Assembly (NCBI GenBank): GCA_922989275.2
Contig: OV277863.1
Span: 16,706,001 to 16,770,000, forward strand
Reading direction: 5' to 3'
Length of the DNA stretch: 64,000 nucleotides
DNA from: Gari tellinella
Taxonomy: Eukaryota > Mollusca > Bivalvia > Cardiida > Psammobiidae
Positions 63,885-64,000 of this stretch are shown one piece after another; the stretch's first letter is position 1, and the number at the start of each line of letters is the position of its first letter. Under the pieces are notes generated by a model. The model had not been told where the DNA came from, made no database searches, and saw only the letters and a list, made by a program, of their open reading frames with translations. The translations under genes were made by a program, and so were the position numbers.

Positions 63885-64000
63885 TACAGTGGAGAATCTG
63901 TTATTCTTTCCCAATAAACGCGTTTACGCTAAAACTATTATTTGCAGTGCAAACAGTTTGGAGCCAGATCAGACGCCGGGTAACCCGGCGTCTGATCAGG
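63885..64000. mobile_element. TA-flanked MITE (CAGTGGAGAA family), cut by window end
   Basis: TACAGTGGAGAATCTGTTAT, AATAAACGCGTTTACGC arm and most of a perfect palindrome. The right half lies beyond the window. Confidence 0.92.

Overview
This 64 kb window looks like nuclear DNA from a mollusc, most likely a bivalve. The sequence is AT-rich and intron-bearing and very rich in repeats. It has split genes with GT-AG junctions, tRNA-derived SINEs, several decayed LINE retrotransposons and dense families of short inverted-repeat elements (MITEs). Repeats with GCTCACCTGG ends and runs of GACCTTGACCTTGACC or ACATGTACATGT are, from general knowledge, common in bivalve genomes. The species assignment is an inference; no marker gene is present.

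Only two protein-coding host genes can be supported. They are paralogues on the minus strand, each with three coding exons. Gene A has exons at 16441-16168, 5556-5410 and 2860-2448 (277 aa). Gene B has exons at 39889-39646, 38261-38115 and 36192-35810 (257 aa). Both encode four-transmembrane proteins with a W...G(I/L)W...C...C first extracellular loop, as in the claudin/PMP22 superfamily. Both introns are phase 1 in both genes and the middle exon is 147 nt in both, so they arose by duplication of one gene. Gene A has introns of about 10.6 and 2.5 kb, swollen by repeats; gene B has introns of about 1.4 and 1.9 kb.

Layout: 1-2.4 kb, MITEs and a 27-bp minisatellite. 2.4-16.5 kb, gene A; its first intron holds a 3 x 282 bp array, a LINE (9.7-13.8 kb, minus strand) and tRNA-like repeats. 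16.8-18 kb, nested MITEs. 18.4-20.5 kb, an unusual cluster of a 16-bp motif in both orientations. 20.6-27.4 kb, interspersed repeats, a 302-bp duplication and a SINE. 27.4-29.1 kb, a near-identical copy of 10.6-12.3 kb. 29.7-35.7 kb, many MITEs and palindromes. 35.8-39.9 kb, gene B. 40-46.3 kb, a TTAA element with a LINE inside, a second LINE and a GC-rich inverted-repeat element. 46.3-50.8 kb, mostly plain. 50.8-53.8 kb, MITEs and hairpins. 55-58 kb, a decayed LINE. 60.6-62.9 kb, an L1/Tx1-like LINE relic. 63.5-64 kb, MITEs.

The most interesting pattern is a 65-nt palindrome (two 32-nt arms around one base) that recurs inside MITEs with quite different ends: TA-flanked CAGTGGAGAA elements, TA-flanked CAGYGYTCCCTCTCT elements, and several TTAA-flanked families. 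A second hairpin, beginning CTTAAAGCAGG, is also shared between TTAA-type and TA-type elements. The palindromes behave like interchangeable cargo. All coordinates and comparisons were made by eye.
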